Source of the DNA: Campylobacter vicugnae
GTDB lineage: Bacteria > Campylobacterota > Campylobacteria > Campylobacterales > Campylobacteraceae
NCBI RefSeq assembly: GCF_002139875.1
Contig: NZ_CP018793.1
Location: forward strand, 744,001-808,000
Direction: 5' to 3'
DNA length: 64,000 bases
Part shown: one piece after another, positions 16,530 to 27,228 of the stretch
Position numbering within the stretch: position 1 is the first letter of the stretch
How the letters are laid out: each line of letters begins with the position of its first letter
Made by a program: the position numbers and the translations under genes
Notes under the pieces: generated by a model
Database searches by the model: none
Seen by the model: only the letters and a program-made list of their open reading frames with translations
Told to the model about the DNA's origin: nothing

Positions 16530-18242
16530 TTACTCTCCTTGTATAAACTCATCTACCAAATTTGCTACTTGAGCAATCCCAACACTCCAAAACTTCTCAT
16601 CATCAATATCAAATCCAAACATAGCGACAAGCTCTTTTGGGCTTTTGCTACCACCAAGAGATAAAAATTTAGTATATATCTCTATAAAATTTTCACATTT
16701 TCCACTTTTATATAGTCCAAAAAGAGCAAGCACTAAAAGCTGAGCGTATGAGTAGGCATAGCAATAAAATGGTGAGTGGATAAAATGCGGTATATAGCTC
16801 CACCAAATTTTATAATACTCATTTAATTCTAAAGAGTCGCCAAACATCTTTTTAGACTCTTCTAGCCAAATTTGATTTAGCTCATCGCTACTTATCTCAC
16901 CATCATAAGCATGAACTCGTCTTTCAAATGTAGTAAAATTAATCTGTCTATAAAGTGTAGCAAAAATATCTTCTATCTTGCCAGCTAGTAGGGCAGTTTT
17001 TTGCTCTTTTGGTAGAGTGTTTTTGATATATTCAAAAACCAACATCTCACAAAATACCGAAGCTGTCTCAGCAGTAGTAAGCGGAGTATGTGAGTTAAGA
17101 TAGCCTACTTCATAGCTAAGATATTGATGTATGCTATGGCCTAGTTCATGTGCTAAAGTAAAAAGATCACGCCTCCTACCTGTGAAATTTAAAAGTACAA
17201 ATGGATGCACATCGCTACTAGCAGAGTGAGAAAATGCTCCAGCTTGTTTATTTTTATCTGGATATACATCGCACCAATTCTCATCAAAAGCTCTCTTAGC
17301 CAAAGTGCCAAAAAGTGGATTAAAACTATTAAAAGCATCAATTACAATCTCTTTAGCCTCTTCATAACTTATCTGTTCATCGCCACCTAAAGGAGCATAT
17401 CTATCATAATCATATAGCTTATCATAACCTAATATTTGACGCTTTTTATTATAAAATTTAGCTACTAGATCAAAGCTATTTTCACTAGCTTTTATTAGCG
17501 CATCTACGCTTGCTTTTTCTATTTGATTGCTTAGGTGTCTACTTGATTCACCTAGCTCATATCCGCGTAACTCACAGCTATTTTTTAGATCTGTTTTTAT
17601 CATATTATATATGTATGTTAGTAGGTGTTGCATCGGCTCTAAACCTTTGCTTAGTGAGTATGCAGCATCTTTTCTAACGCTTCTATCATCGCTGCTAAGC
17701 TTAGATAAAATCTCTTCTTCTTTTAAGCTTTGCCCACGAAACTCAAATCTAGCTCTAGCCATACTCTCATCAAACAATCTACTAAATGCACTAGCACCAG
17801 TATTTGCAGTTCTTAGCAAAATTCTCTCTTCTAAAAAGCTTAATTGATGAGCTTTATTTTTAGCTAGATTTTCTAAGTAGTAGCTAAATTTAGGATTTAT
17901 GGCTATAAAGCTAGATTGTCTATCTTTATCAAGCTCATTAAATTCAATCTCAAAAAATAGAATTTGCTCTTCAATCTTAGTGCAAATCTCTTCATATTTA
18001 GCCAAAAAGGCTCCTTGGCTTGTATCTTTGGCAAATTTTAAATATGCATAGCTCATTATCTTACCAATATCAGCTAAAATTTGCTCATATTCACTTATTG
18101 CGGTTTTAAATTCATTAGGCTTTAATGAGTTTAGATTTTTATTAAATTTAAAATTAAACTCATTGGCATTTTTTTGTAAATTTAAACAAAATGTATCTAG
18201 CTCATCGATACTAGCAAAAAATTTAGATAGATCCCATATCAT
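16530..18242 (-). CDS. pepF: Oligoendopeptidase F (M3B metallopeptidase)
   Basis: 570 residues from ATG 18242. A longer reading from 18290 is possible, but AAGGAA at 18250-18255 sits 7 bases before the inner ATG and the extra 16 residues would lie inside sstT. The zinc site is HELGH in FTLAHELGHSIHQYL, with the third ligand glutamate in TAETASVFCEML. It degrades short peptides in the cytoplasm. The start lies one base below the TGA of sstT, and the two probably form an operon, pairing peptide breakdown with amino-acid uptake. Confidence 0.92.
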   Translation of the reverse strand: MIWDLSKFFASIDELDTFCLNLQKNANEFNFKFNKNLNSLKPNEFKTAISEYEQILADIGKIMSYAYLKFAKDTSQGAFLAKYEEICTKIEEQILFFEIEFNELDKDRQSSFIAINPKFSYYLENLAKNKAHQLSFLEERILLRTANTGASAFSRLFDESMARARFEFRGQSLKEEEILSKLSSDDRSVRKDAAYSLSKGLEPMQHLLTYIYNMIKTDLKNSCELRGYELGESSRHLSNQIEKASVDALIKASENSFDLVAKFYNKKRQILGYDKLYDYDRYAPLGGDEQISYEEAKEIVIDAFNSFNPLFGTLAKRAFDENWCDVYPDKNKQAGAFSHSASSDVHPFVLLNFTGRRRDLFTLAHELGHSIHQYLSYEVGYLNSHTPLTTAETASVFCEMLVFEYIKNTLPKEQKTALLAGKIEDIFATLYRQINFTTFERRVHAYDGEISSDELNQIWLEESKKMFGDSLELNEYYKIWWSYIPHFIHSPFYCYAYSYAQLLVLALFGLYKSGKCENFIEIYTKFLSLGGSKSPKELVAMFGFDIDDEKFWSVGIAQVANLVDEFIQGE

Positions 18243-18243
18243 A

Positions 18244-19476
18244 TCATACTTCCTTAGTGTTATTTGATACAATAGCAGTAAATAAAACATCTGTAGAGCT
18301 ATTTAGTGCAGTCTCTACTGAGTCTTGAATCACTCCAATAATAAATCCTATAGCTACAACTTGCATAGCTATATCATTGCTAATTCCAAATAATGAACAT
18401 GCCAATGGAATAAGCATAAGCGAGCCACCAGCTACACCGCTAGCACCGCATGCTCCAATTGCTGCTATAATGCTAAGTAATAATGCATTCCAAAATCCAA
18501 CTTCAATCCCTAAAGTATAAACTGCACTAAGAGAAAGCACAGCTATGGTAACAGCTGCACCGGCCATATTGATAGTAGCTCCAAGAGGTATAGAGATAGA
18601 GTATAGATCTTCATTTAGTTCTAATTTTTTACATAAATTCATATTTACAGGGATATTTGCAGCACTGCTTCTAGTAAAAAATGCCGTAATAGCACTCTCT
18701 TTTATACATGTCATTATAAGTGGATATGGATTTTTTCTAGTAACTATAAAAGCGATAATAGCATTTATCACAAAAGCCACAAATAGCATAGTCCCTACAA
18801 GAACAAATAAAAGCTTTGCATATCCACCAAGTGCAGCAAATCCAGTCTGAGCCACGCTAATGCTTACAAGGCCAAAAATACCAAATGGTGCTAGACGAAT
18901 TACAAATTTAACTATTCTTGTAATTGCTTCACTAATATCTTTAAATACTTTTTTTGTCTTATTGCTACAATGTCTAAGAGCCAAACCAGTTGCAATAGCC
19001 CAAGCTAAAATCCCAATATAATTACCAGTTGCAATAGCATTTAGTGGATTATCTACAATCTTATATACTAAATCTTTTAATACCACTGCTATATTACTAG
19101 GTGCTGCGCTCATAGCTACAGATGTATTTTGCAACACTAAAGCAGTAGGAAAGATAAAGCTAACACACACAGCGGCCAAAGAGGCTAAAAATGTGCCAAT
19201 TAGATATAATATTATCACATTTTTCATTCCATTAGCACGGCCAAATTCTTTAAGCACTATAGACGCACTTACTAACACAAAAACTAAAACTGGTGCTACT
19301 GCCTTTAGCGCACCTACAAAAAGAGAGCCTAAGATCGCTGCTAAATCAGTTAAATTTACAGCAAATGAATTACCACTATGAGCTATAAATCCTAAAATCC
19401 CACCAAGAACAATACCAACTAAAATTTGAATTATCAAATTCCCATCTTTATATCGCTGAGCAATATGTCTAATCAT
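18244..19476 (-). CDS. sstT: Na+/serine-threonine symporter (DAACS family)
   Basis: 410 residues with about eight hydrophobic spans. The family signature region reads [15 protein letters not shown] and, near the end, [19 protein letters not shown] followed by [18 protein letters not shown]. It imports serine and threonine with sodium. Serine is a main carbon source for Campylobacter. The TGA overlaps the start region of pepF. Its own start is preceded by AAAGGAT. Confidence 0.92.
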   Translation of the reverse strand: MIRHIAQRYKDGNLIIQILVGIVLGGILGFIAHSGNSFAVNLTDLAAILGSLFVGALKAVAPVLVFVLVSASIVLKEFGRANGMKNVIILYLIGTFLASLAAVCVSFIFPTALVLQNTSVAMSAAPSNIAVVLKDLVYKIVDNPLNAIATGNYIGILAWAIATGLALRHCSNKTKKVFKDISEAITRIVKFVIRLAPFGIFGLVSISVAQTGFAALGGYAKLLFVLVGTMLFVAFVINAIIAFIVTRKNPYPLIMTCIKESAITAFFTRSSAANIPVNMNLCKKLELNEDLYSISIPLGATINMAGAAVTIAVLSLSAVYTLGIEVGFWNALLLSIIAAIGACGASGVAGGSLMLIPLACSLFGISNDIAMQVVAIGFIIGVIQDSVETALNSSTDVLFTAIVSNNTKEV

Positions 19477-19506
19477 TAAAATCCTTTTGAATTAATAAAA
19501 ACTAAT

Positions 19507-19512
19507 ATTATA
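19507..19512 (-). promoter_or_regulatory. -10 box of sstT-pepF
   Basis: Minus-strand TATAAT preceded by an AT-rich stretch, about 31 bases before the sstT ATG. Placement is good. Nothing else coding is seen in the 291-base gap (19477-19767) shared with metK. Confidence 0.5.
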
Positions 19513-19708
19513 TTTAAAATTCAATTAAATTTGGCTTTACATAATTTTAAAAAGCATATCAAATCTACTATATAAATTTGAATTTATATTTTTTAAATAT
19601 AACAACTATAAACTATCCTGTCTAATATTAGCTTATCATTAGTTTTAAATTGGTTTAAAAAGATATTTAAATAACTATTACTATTAAATTTAGAATATAT
19701 AATTAAGA

Positions 19709-19714
19709 TATAAT
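19709..19714 (+). promoter_or_regulatory. Candidate -10 box of metK
   Basis: TATAAT at 19709-19714 would give a leader of about 45 bases before metK. A second TATAAT at 19752-19757 is too close to the ATG (19768) unless the message is nearly leaderless. No SAM riboswitch fold was recognised in the gap. Confidence 0.4.
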
Positions 19715-19767
19715 TTATAAAATTATGTTAGAATTGTGCGCAAAAATCAAGTATAATAAGGAAAAAT

Positions 19768-20961
19768 ATGTATCTATTTACAAGTGAAGTTGTAAGCCCA
19801 GGACATCCAGATAAGTGTGCTGATATCATAGCTGATAGCATTGTTGATGCGATACTTTCACAAGATTCAAAAGCAAGAGTAGCTAGTGAGGTTTTTGTCG
19901 CTGGAAAGCATATTGTAATTGGCGGCGAAGTCAACTCAAGTGTAAATTTAAGCCACCAAGAGTATAGATCTATAGTAAAATCAGCCTTAGCAAAGATAGG
20001 CTATAATGGTAATCCACACTTTAGCAAAGCCCAATGTCTCCATCCAGATGATATTGAAGTAGATGTATTTTTAAACCAGCAAAGCCCAGATATCAATCAA
20101 GGCGTAGATCAAAGCAGTGGTGAAATTGGCGCTGGAGATCAAGGAATTATGTTTGGTTTTGCATCAAATGAGACAAGTAACCTTATGCCAGCAGCAATCA
20201 CATACGCTAGAATGATTTGTGATAGAGTTTATGATTATGCACTTAAAAATCCTGATAAATTAGGCGTAGATATTAAAACTCAAGTTACAGTTGATTATGG
20301 TAGCAAAGCAAAATTTGAAGATTGTCAGCCAGAAAAAATTCACACAATAGTAGTCTCAGCCCCAAGTGTAGAAAGCTTGAAAATAGAAGAGGTTAGGGCG
20401 CTTATTAAAGAGCTTATAGATGATTCAGGATTACCACAAAATCTATATGATAAAGATAAAACCATAATCTATATAAATCCAACGGGCAGATATGTAAATC
20501 ATAGCTCACTTCACGATAGCGGTCTAACAGGTAGAAAATTAATAGTAGATAGCTTTGGTGGATACTCGCCAATAGGTGGTGGCGCACAAAGTAGCAAAGA
20601 TTATACAAAAGTAGATAGAAGCGGTCTATATGCAGCTAGATGGATAGCTAAAAATATTGTTGCAGCAGGCTTAGCTAAAAAGTGTATAGTTCAACTAAGC
20701 TATGCTATAGGCGTAGCAAAGCCAGTTAGCGTAAGCGTGGATTGTATGGGAACAAATATAAATAGTGATGATGATAAATTGTCTGAGTTTGTACATGATA
20801 AATTTGCTCTAACTCCAAAATGGATAACAGATAAATTTGGCCTAGATAAACCTAGCAAAGATACATTTTTATACGCTGATGTAGCGGCTAAAGGGCAAGT
20901 TGGCGACCCTAGCTATCCATGGGAACAGCTAGATGCTATAGAGATATTTAAGCAAATTTAA
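19768..20961 (+). CDS. metK: S-adenosylmethionine synthetase
   Basis: 397 residues, normal length. SEVVSPGHPDKCAD at the N-terminus binds ATP/Mg, GAGDQGIMFGFA is signature 1, and GGGAQSSKDYTKVDRSG is signature 2 (the QSSKDY form instead of FSGKDP is a lineage variant). It makes SAM from methionine and ATP. dsbD follows after 3 bases, so metK leads the metK-dsbD-rhodanese group. AAGGAAAA precedes the ATG. Confidence 0.97.
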   Translation: MYLFTSEVVSPGHPDKCADIIADSIVDAILSQDSKARVASEVFVAGKHIVIGGEVNSSVNLSHQEYRSIVKSALAKIGYNGNPHFSKAQCLHPDDIEVDVFLNQQSPDINQGVDQSSGEIGAGDQGIMFGFASNETSNLMPAAITYARMICDRVYDYALKNPDKLGVDIKTQVTVDYGSKAKFEDCQPEKIHTIVVSAPSVESLKIEEVRALIKELIDDSGLPQNLYDKDKTIIYINPTGRYVNHSSLHDSGLTGRKLIVDSFGGYSPIGGGAQSSKDYTKVDRSGLYAARWIAKNIVAAGLAKKCIVQLSYAIGVAKPVSVSVDCMGTNINSDDDKLSEFVHDKFALTPKWITDKFGLDKPSKDTFLYADVAAKGQVGDPSYPWEQLDAIEIFKQI

Positions 20962-20964
20962 TTT

Positions 20965-22680
20965 ATGAAAAAGCTATTATATATATTCATTTTTATCGCA
21001 TCTTTAGCTTTTAGTAGTGTATTAGAGCCAAAAGATGCATTTAAAATTGGCATTAGCGGAGATAATCAAAGTGGTATAATAGCTAAATTTGATATAGCAA
21101 ATGGGGTTTATTTATATCAAGATAAGATAAAAATAGAGCTTGATAATAGCGATATTACAAAGCTTTTAAATACTCCTAAAGCTATAAAATATGATAGCTA
21201 TGATATTTATAGAGATTTAGAGCTTTTCATCCCTGCTGGATTAGTAATTGGCAAAAATAGCTTTAATATAGATATATATTATCAAGGTTGTAGTGATGAT
21301 GGATTTTGCTACCAACCTTTAAAAGATAGTTTTGAAGTTAAATTTGATTTAAATGGAAAGGTTATAGCTACATTAAGCCAGCCTTCAAATTTAGAAAATA
21401 GCAATCCAAAACAAAATAATCAAAATATACAAAATGAGCAATCTCAAATAGCTTTAAATTTAGAAAATAGCTCTATTTTATGGACTATAAGTACATTTTT
21501 TGTATATGGAATTTTACTCTCATTTACTCCGTGTATATTTCCTATGATTCCAATCCTATCAGGATTGATAATTGCTAAGGGTGATAGCAGTGCTAAAAAT
21601 GGATTTATTATTAGCTTTGTCTATGTGCTTGCAATGAGTCTTACATATGCCTTAGCTGGTATAGCTGCTAGTATGCTTGGTGCTAGTATTCAAGGATTAT
21701 TACAAACTCCAGTAGTGCTTATTTGCTTTAGTGTTGTTTTTGTAACGTTAGCACTTTCGATGTTTGGGCTGTTTGAATTTGAGATGCCAAAAAGAGTTCA
21801 AAACTACTTAAATAATAAAAGCTCAAAATTTGGTGGAATGAGCGGGGTGATATTTATGGGTATAGCCTCAGCTTTAATAGTTGGTCCATGCGTAGCTGCC
21901 CCTTTGGCTGGAGCTCTTTTATATATTGCAAATAGCGGTGATATGATTGTTGGAGGAGTAGCTCTTTTTGTTATGAGTTTTGCAATGGGCTTACCGCTTC
22001 TTGCTATTGGGCTTGGTGGTGGTAAGATTTTGCCAAAACCAGGTGAGTGGATGGTAAAAATCAAAATTTTATTTGGTTTTATTATGCTAGGTATGGCAGT
22101 TTGGATTATAAAACCGATCATTAATGATAGTCTTGCTATGCTAGGATATGGGATTTTAGGCGTAATCTTAGCCGTAGTTTTTGGTGCATTTGATAATGCA
22201 AACAGCACTATCCAAAAAGTAATTAAAGCTATATCTATAATAATCTTTACTATTAGTATGGTAGTTATAATTGATTTTGCTATCTCAAAATTAGCTCCAA
22301 ATTTAAAAATAAATTCACAAATTAGTCAAACTCAAAATGAACTTAAATTTGAGTATGTAACTAATCTAAAAGAGTTAAAAGATATTATTAAATCTAGTCA
22401 AACTCCACTTTTTGTAGATTTTTGGGCAAGCTGGTGCGTTAATTGTACAGAGCTTGAAAATAGCATATTTACCCAAAAAGATATAGCAAGTAAATTAAAA
22501 GAGTTTAGATTAATAAAAATAGATCTAAGCCATAATACTAAAGAAAATAAAGAGCTAATGAAAGAGTATAAAATCTTTGGACCTCCGGTATTGTTAATAT
22601 TTAACAAAGGTGAATTAAAATCCCAAATAACTGGATTAATAAGTGCTGATGAGCTACTAAAAAGATTGAATCAAATTTAA
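20965..22680 (+). CDS. dsbD: Thiol:disulfide interchange protein DsbD
   Basis: 571 residues. Signal peptide (about 1-18), N-terminal periplasmic DsbD domain with cysteines C109 and C115, eight hydrophobic spans from about 170 to 440 with SFTPCIFPMIP and GPCVAAPL (the membrane cysteine pair), and a C-terminal thioredoxin domain with WASWC491-VNC494. It carries electrons from cytoplasmic thioredoxin to periplasmic proteins, including cytochrome c assembly. It ends 12 bases before a small periplasmic rhodanese. Confidence 0.95.
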   Translation: MKKLLYIFIFIASLAFSSVLEPKDAFKIGISGDNQSGIIAKFDIANGVYLYQDKIKIELDNSDITKLLNTPKAIKYDSYDIYRDLELFIPAGLVIGKNSFNIDIYYQGCSDDGFCYQPLKDSFEVKFDLNGKVIATLSQPSNLENSNPKQNNQNIQNEQSQIALNLENSSILWTISTFFVYGILLSFTPCIFPMIPILSGLIIAKGDSSAKNGFIISFVYVLAMSLTYALAGIAASMLGASIQGLLQTPVVLICFSVVFVTLALSMFGLFEFEMPKRVQNYLNNKSSKFGGMSGVIFMGIASALIVGPCVAAPLAGALLYIANSGDMIVGGVALFVMSFAMGLPLLAIGLGGGKILPKPGEWMVKIKILFGFIMLGMAVWIIKPIINDSLAMLGYGILGVILAVVFGAFDNANSTIQKVIKAISIIIFTISMVVIIDFAISKLAPNLKINSQISQTQNELKFEYVTNLKELKDIIKSSQTPLFVDFWASWCVNCTELENSIFTQKDIASKLKEFRLIKIDLSHNTKENKELMKEYKIFGPPVLLIFNKGELKSQITGLISADELLKRLNQI

Positions 22681-22692
22681 AAAGGTAATTAC

Positions 22693-23079
22693 ATGATAAA
22701 GGTATTAATAACAATGTTTTTTGCAACTACAATGGCGTTAGCCAAATATATCTCTATGGATATTGATGAGAGTATAATGAATGATAAAAATATACAAATC
22801 ATTGATATTAGAACTTCAAATGAGTGGCAATATGGTGTTTTAAGAGGCGCAATTTTAGTAAATTTAACCGATAATAATGGTTATTATAATGAGAAATTTC
22901 TTGATAATATAAAGTCAAAAATAGATCCAAATAAAAAGATTGCCATCATTTGTCGCAGTGGTAACAGAAGCCAAAAAGCATCTCAAATCTTAGTCGATAA
23001 TGGATATAAAGATGTAATAAATTTATCTGGTGGTATGCTTTTAGCTACGCAAAAAGGGCTAGATATAGTAAAACCATGA
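22693..23079 (+). CDS. Periplasmic rhodanese-like sulfurtransferase
   Basis: 128 residues. Signal peptide at about 1-17 (ending MALA), DIRTSNEW as the first rhodanese motif and active-site loop C87-RSGNR. It could carry sulfane sulfur or act as a thiol protein in the periplasm. The position directly after dsbD suggests a redox link. AAAGG lies before the ATG. Confidence 0.87.
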   Translation: MIKVLITMFFATTMALAKYISMDIDESIMNDKNIQIIDIRTSNEWQYGVLRGAILVNLTDNNGYYNEKFLDNIKSKIDPNKKIAIICRSGNRSQKASQILVDNGYKDVINLSGGMLLATQKGLDIVKP

Positions 23080-23393
23080 ACGATAAAATAAAACGAGTCA
23101 AATATCTACGAGGGCTTGAAAAGTTTTCTAAGTTAATTATTAGAAATCTCAAAAGAGATGACTATGATGCTAGCAAATTTAGAGCTCTTGTAGAGAAAAA
23201 TGTTCAAATTTTAGCCAAAATAGAACCAGTATATCTAGACCAGCCATACTCAAAATCACTTTGTGAGTTTGCTAATTTAGTAATTAGCAATGATGATAAA
23301 GCTATGCTTTTAAAAGCTGCAAATTCCCTTGAAAAACTCAAAAATTCCAAAACTTACAAAAAAGATAAACACAAAGGTCAAATATATGAGTAA
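23076..23393 (+). CDS. Conserved small protein of unknown function
   Basis: 105 residues, mostly helical and strongly basic at both ends (KIKRVKYLRG; SKTYKKDKHKG), with no cysteine pair and no membrane segment. No family recognised. The ATGA overlap with the rhodanese gene and an 8-base overlap with the HAD gene place it firmly in the operon, which argues that it is a real gene. A nucleic-acid-binding role is possible from charge alone. Confidence 0.75.
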   Translation: MNDKIKRVKYLRGLEKFSKLIIRNLKRDDYDASKFRALVEKNVQILAKIEPVYLDQPYSKSLCEFANLVISNDDKAMLLKAANSLEKLKNSKTYKKDKHKGQIYE

Positions 23394-24000
23394 GGTTATT
23401 ATCTTTGATATGGATGGCACGCTAATTGATAGTGCAAAAGCTATATGTGAGACTATCAACTACATAAGAAAAGGGCTTAATATGCCTATACTTGCCAACG
23501 ATGATATCATCGAAATTATCAATAACCCAAATAAAAATTATATGATAGAGTTTTATGGTGTTGAAAGAATTAGCAATAATATGATGAAAATCTTTGAAGA
23601 GGAGTATCAAAAAAACTACTTTCTTCACGCTACAATATATAATGAAGCTCTAAATTTGATAGAGTATTGCCAAGATATGAACTATAAAATGGCAGTGGCT
23701 TCTAATGCGCCAAACTCGAGCTTAAAGCAGATATTAACAAACGCAAAAATATTAGATAAATTTGATATGATTGTAGGTGCTAGCGATACAATTTCATGCA
23801 AACCAGCCCCAGATATGCTAAATTTAATTATAGATAGATTAGGCAATCAAGCTACATTTATTGGTGATAGCTATAAAGATGCTCTAGCAGCTAAAAATGC
23901 AAATATACCATATATCAATGTTATTTGGGGAAGAGATGATAAAATCCAAGATGCTATAAACTGCAAAACAGCCAAAGAGGTAATAGAAAAAATCCTATAA
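23386..24000 (+). CDS. HAD-family phosphatase (phosphoglycolate phosphatase-like)
   Basis: 204 residues from ATG 23386; a longer frame opens at 23329 but the HAD fold begins at MSKVIIFDMDGTLID and AAAGG lies before this ATG. Motif I DMDGT, motif II in VASNAP, motif III lysine in SCKPAPDML, motif IV FIGDSYKDALA. The cap region places it in the Gph/beta-phosphoglucomutase subclass. It probably removes phosphate from a small metabolite such as phosphoglycolate. Last gene of the metK group. Confidence 0.85.
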   Translation: MSKVIIFDMDGTLIDSAKAICETINYIRKGLNMPILANDDIIEIINNPNKNYMIEFYGVERISNNMMKIFEEEYQKNYFLHATIYNEALNLIEYCQDMNYKMAVASNAPNSSLKQILTNAKILDKFDMIVGASDTISCKPAPDMLNLIIDRLGNQATFIGDSYKDALAAKNANIPYINVIWGRDDKIQDAINCKTAKEVIEKIL

Positions 24001-24078
24001 TTGTGTAAATTTGATACATTATACTATTTAATTTGAATTAAATTTATATTTTTAAACTTTCTAAATACAATTTAATGC

Positions 24079-24084
24079 TATAAT
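24079..24084 (+). promoter_or_regulatory. -10 box of ilvIH
   Basis: ATGC-TATAAT, an extended -10, sits 38 bases before the ilvI ATG. No leader peptide rich in Leu/Ile/Val codons and no terminator hairpin were seen between it and the gene, so ilv attenuation is not evident. Confidence 0.6.
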
Positions 24085-24121
24085 CAAAAAATTTTAATCA
24101 AAGTTAATCAAAGGTGAAAAG

Positions 24122-25798
24122 ATGAAGAAGCTAAATGGCTCGCAGATGATAAGCGAAGCGCTAAAGCATGAAGGTGTTAGCGTTGTATTTGGCTATCCTG
24201 GTGGTGCAGCATTAAATATATATGATGAAACATATAAACAAGAGTATTTTACACATATCCTAACACGCCATGAACAAGCAGCCTTGCACGCAGCAGATGG
24301 TTATGCTAGAGTTAGCGGGAAAGTTGGTGTGGCATTTGTTACTAGTGGTCCAGGCTTTACAAACGCTATTACAGGTCTAGCTACTGCCTATGCCGATTCT
24401 ATTCCATTAGTGCTTATTAGCGGTCAAGTAGGGCTACCATTAATAGGAACAGATGCATTTCAAGAGATTGATGCTGTAGGGATTTCTCGTCCGTGCGTTA
24501 AGCATAATTTTTTAGTTAAAAGTATTGAAGAGTTACCATTAATTTTAAAACAAGCATTTTATATAGCACGAAGTGGTCGCCCAGGCCCAGTGCATGTAGA
24601 TATTCCAAAAGATGTTACAGCTGCAATAGGTGATTTTGAGTATCCTAGCGAGATTAAAATGCAGACATATAAGCCAAATGTAAAAGGCCATCCAAATCAG
24701 ATTAAAAAGGCTTGCGAAGCTATCTTGGCTTCTAAAAAACCAATAGCATATATAGGCGGTGGTGCAGTAAGTAGCGGGGCTAGTGATGAGATTAGAAAAT
24801 TTATACAAAAAACTCAAATTCCAGCCGTAGAAACCCTAATGGCACTTGGTGTTTTAACTCCAGTTAATCCTTTAAACCTTGCTATGGTAGGAATGCACGG
24901 TAGCTATGCGGCCAATATGGCACTAAGCGAAGCTGATCTAATCATATGCCTTGGAGCAAGATTTGATGATAGAGTTACTGGTAAGCTTAGTGAATTTGCT
25001 AAAAATGCTAAAATAATTCATATAGATATAGATCCTAGTAGCATTGGAAAGATTGTAAATGTAGATTATCCAATAGTTGGCGATCTTAAAAATGTAATGA
25101 TTGAACTAAATGATAGATTAGATATTAATACAGATGAGTTTGCTAAGTGGAGAGAGCAGATTGAAATTTACAAAAAGCTTCACCCGCTTAATTATAAAGA
25201 TAGCGATGAAGTGTTAAAACCACAATGGGTAATAGAAAAAATGGGGCAAATGCTACCTAAAGAGAGTATAATCGCTACTGATGTAGGACAACACCAGATG
25301 TGGGTAGCGCAATTTTTCCCATTTAATCGTCCTAGACAGCTTCTTACAAGTGGTGGATTAGGCACTATGGGCTATGGCTTACCAGCTGCTATGGGGGCTG
25401 CATGGGCTAGCGATGCACCAGTAATTGCAGTTAGTGGCGATGGTGGATTTTTGATGAATATTCAAGAGCTTATGACTTTAGTGGCTAATAAAAAACGCGT
25501 TATAAATATTATTTTAAATAATAATTTCTTAGGTATGGTTCGTCAATGGCAGACATTTTTTTATGATGAGAGATACTCTAATACAGATCTTAGCATTCAG
25601 CCTGATTTTGTCAAAATTTGTGAAGGATTTGGCGGTAAAGGCTTTGTAGCTACTACAAAATCTGAATTTGAGTCTGCTTTGACTGAAGCTTTAGAGTGTG
25701 AGAGCGTAAGCGTAATTGAGGTTAAGATAGATAGATTTGAAAATGTCTTGCCTATGGTTCCAGCTGGTGCTGCAATTTATAATATGATATTGGAGTAA
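24122..25798 (+). CDS. ilvI: Acetolactate synthase large subunit
   Basis: 558 residues. The N-terminal domain has VFGYPGGAALNIYD and the catalytic glutamate in RHEQAALHAADGYARVSG; the C-terminal thiamine-diphosphate motif is GDGGFLMNIQEL with NNNFLGMVRQWQ. It joins two pyruvates, or pyruvate and 2-oxobutyrate, as the first common step of valine, leucine and isoleucine synthesis. The regulatory subunit ilvH follows after 2 bases. Confidence 0.96.
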   Translation: MKKLNGSQMISEALKHEGVSVVFGYPGGAALNIYDETYKQEYFTHILTRHEQAALHAADGYARVSGKVGVAFVTSGPGFTNAITGLATAYADSIPLVLISGQVGLPLIGTDAFQEIDAVGISRPCVKHNFLVKSIEELPLILKQAFYIARSGRPGPVHVDIPKDVTAAIGDFEYPSEIKMQTYKPNVKGHPNQIKKACEAILASKKPIAYIGGGAVSSGASDEIRKFIQKTQIPAVETLMALGVLTPVNPLNLAMVGMHGSYAANMALSEADLIICLGARFDDRVTGKLSEFAKNAKIIHIDIDPSSIGKIVNVDYPIVGDLKNVMIELNDRLDINTDEFAKWREQIEIYKKLHPLNYKDSDEVLKPQWVIEKMGQMLPKESIIATDVGQHQMWVAQFFPFNRPRQLLTSGGLGTMGYGLPAAMGAAWASDAPVIAVSGDGGFLMNIQELMTLVANKKRVINIILNNNFLGMVRQWQTFFYDERYSNTDLSIQPDFVKICEGFGGKGFVATTKSEFESALTEALECESVSVIEVKIDRFENVLPMVPAGAAIYNMILE

Positions 25799-25800
25799 GA

Positions 25801-26265
25801 ATGAGAAGAGTTATTTCAGCAATTGTATTAAATGAACATGGGGTTTTAAGCCGTATAGTTGGACTATTTTCTGGACGTGGATACAATATCGACTCTTTAA
25901 CAGTAGCCCCAATACCACAAAGCGAGTTCTCTCGTGTAACAATTACTACTAGTGGAGATGCTAGAGTATTTGAGCAGATTGTCAAACAACTTCACAAACT
26001 AATACCTACATATAAAGTTATAGATGATAGTGGTGAGTATGTAGAAAAAGAGATGGCACTTATTAAAATATCCCTTAATGAAGATTTTAGCGGACTTGAT
26101 GCGATACTAAAATCATATAACGCTATAGTTGCAAATGCCAATGAGCAATATATAATAATAATGGGTTGTGATAACTCAGCTAGGATTGATTGTTTTATTA
26201 AAGTTATGAAAAAATATAACCCAATTCAAATAGTCCGCAGTGGCTCAGTAATGATGGAAGTATAA
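25801..26265 (+). CDS. ilvH: Acetolactate synthase regulatory subunit
   Basis: 154 residues with an N-terminal ACT domain: [20 protein letters not shown] binds valine for feedback inhibition, and the second half is the ALS_ss C-terminal domain. It activates IlvI and gives it valine sensitivity. It overlaps lpxD by one base, although LpxD has an unrelated role. Confidence 0.95.
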   Translation: MRRVISAIVLNEHGVLSRIVGLFSGRGYNIDSLTVAPIPQSEFSRVTITTSGDARVFEQIVKQLHKLIPTYKVIDDSGEYVEKEMALIKISLNEDFSGLDAILKSYNAIVANANEQYIIIMGCDNSARIDCFIKVMKKYNPIQIVRSGSVMMEV

Positions 26266-27212
26266 TGAAATTAAGTCAAATTTACTCTATTTTAGGATTA
26301 GAATTTAGCGGTGATGATATAGAGATAGTATCTCTTAGCTCATTAGCTTTAGCCAAAAAGGCTCAAATGAGCTACTGCGACTCACCTAAAAATGCAAAAT
26401 ATTTAACCGATTGCCAAGCCGGTGCCGTGCTAGTGGTTAAAGATATGGTTGATATGGTAAAAGGTAGAGCAGTTGTAGTAGATAATCCACATCTTGCCTT
26501 TGCTATTTTATCAAAATACTTTGCAAAGCCATTAATTAGAGAATTTAAACCATCAAATATTGATAAAAGCGTAACCATAATGCCAAATGTATATATTGGA
26601 AGTGGTGTAAATATTGGCAAAAATAGCATAATAATGCCAGGAGCATATATAGGTGATAATGTCCAAATTGGCAATGAATGCATAATTCACCCAAATGTTA
26701 CAATATATGCAGATAGCATAATAGGTAATGAGTGTATAATAAATGCAAATTCAGTCATAGGTAGTGATGGGTTTGGCTATGCACATACTAAAACTGGCGA
26801 ACATATTAAAATTTATCATAATGGTTGGGTTGTATTAGAAGATAATGTAGAAATAGGAGCATGCACCACAATAGATAGGGGAGTTTTTGAACCAACTATA
26901 GTGCGCAAATACTCTAAAATAGATAATCTAGTTCAAATAGGCCATAACTGCGAAATTGGCTATGGCAGTATCTTAGTATCTCAAGTTGGTTTAGCAGGTA
27001 GCACCAAACTTGGTCGTAATGTTATAATGGGTGGACAAAGTGGCACTGCTGGACATCTAAGTATTGGTGATTTTGCTAAGATAGCTGGACGCGGTGGAGT
27101 ATCAAAAAACTTAGAAGGCGGCAAAGAGTATGGGGGATACCCTATAATGGAGCTTAAAGAGTGGTTTAAAACTCAGGCTAGATTTTTACGCGAATTTAGT
27201 AGTAAAAAATAA
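26265..27212 (+). CDS. lpxD: UDP-3-O-acylglucosamine N-acyltransferase
   Basis: 315 residues. N-terminal LpxD domain (to about 95), then a left-handed beta-helix of hexapeptide repeats (IG.N..I.P.). The active-site histidine is in [10 protein letters not shown] and [14 protein letters not shown] is the acyl-carrier binding part. It adds the N-linked acyl chain in lipid A synthesis. It overlaps ilvH by one base and is 16 bases before ppk. Confidence 0.95.
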   Translation: MKLSQIYSILGLEFSGDDIEIVSLSSLALAKKAQMSYCDSPKNAKYLTDCQAGAVLVVKDMVDMVKGRAVVVDNPHLAFAILSKYFAKPLIREFKPSNIDKSVTIMPNVYIGSGVNIGKNSIIMPGAYIGDNVQIGNECIIHPNVTIYADSIIGNECIINANSVIGSDGFGYAHTKTGEHIKIYHNGWVVLEDNVEIGACTTIDRGVFEPTIVRKYSKIDNLVQIGHNCEIGYGSILVSQVGLAGSTKLGRNVIMGGQSGTAGHLSIGDFAKIAGRGGVSKNLEGGKEYGGYPIMELKEWFKTQARFLREFSSKK

Positions 27213-27228
27213 CAAAAAAGGCAAATAG

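Noticed and set aside
19477-19767. SAM riboswitch before metK
   Set aside because: No recognisable SAM-I/II/III helices and almost no GC; only simple -10 boxes were found.
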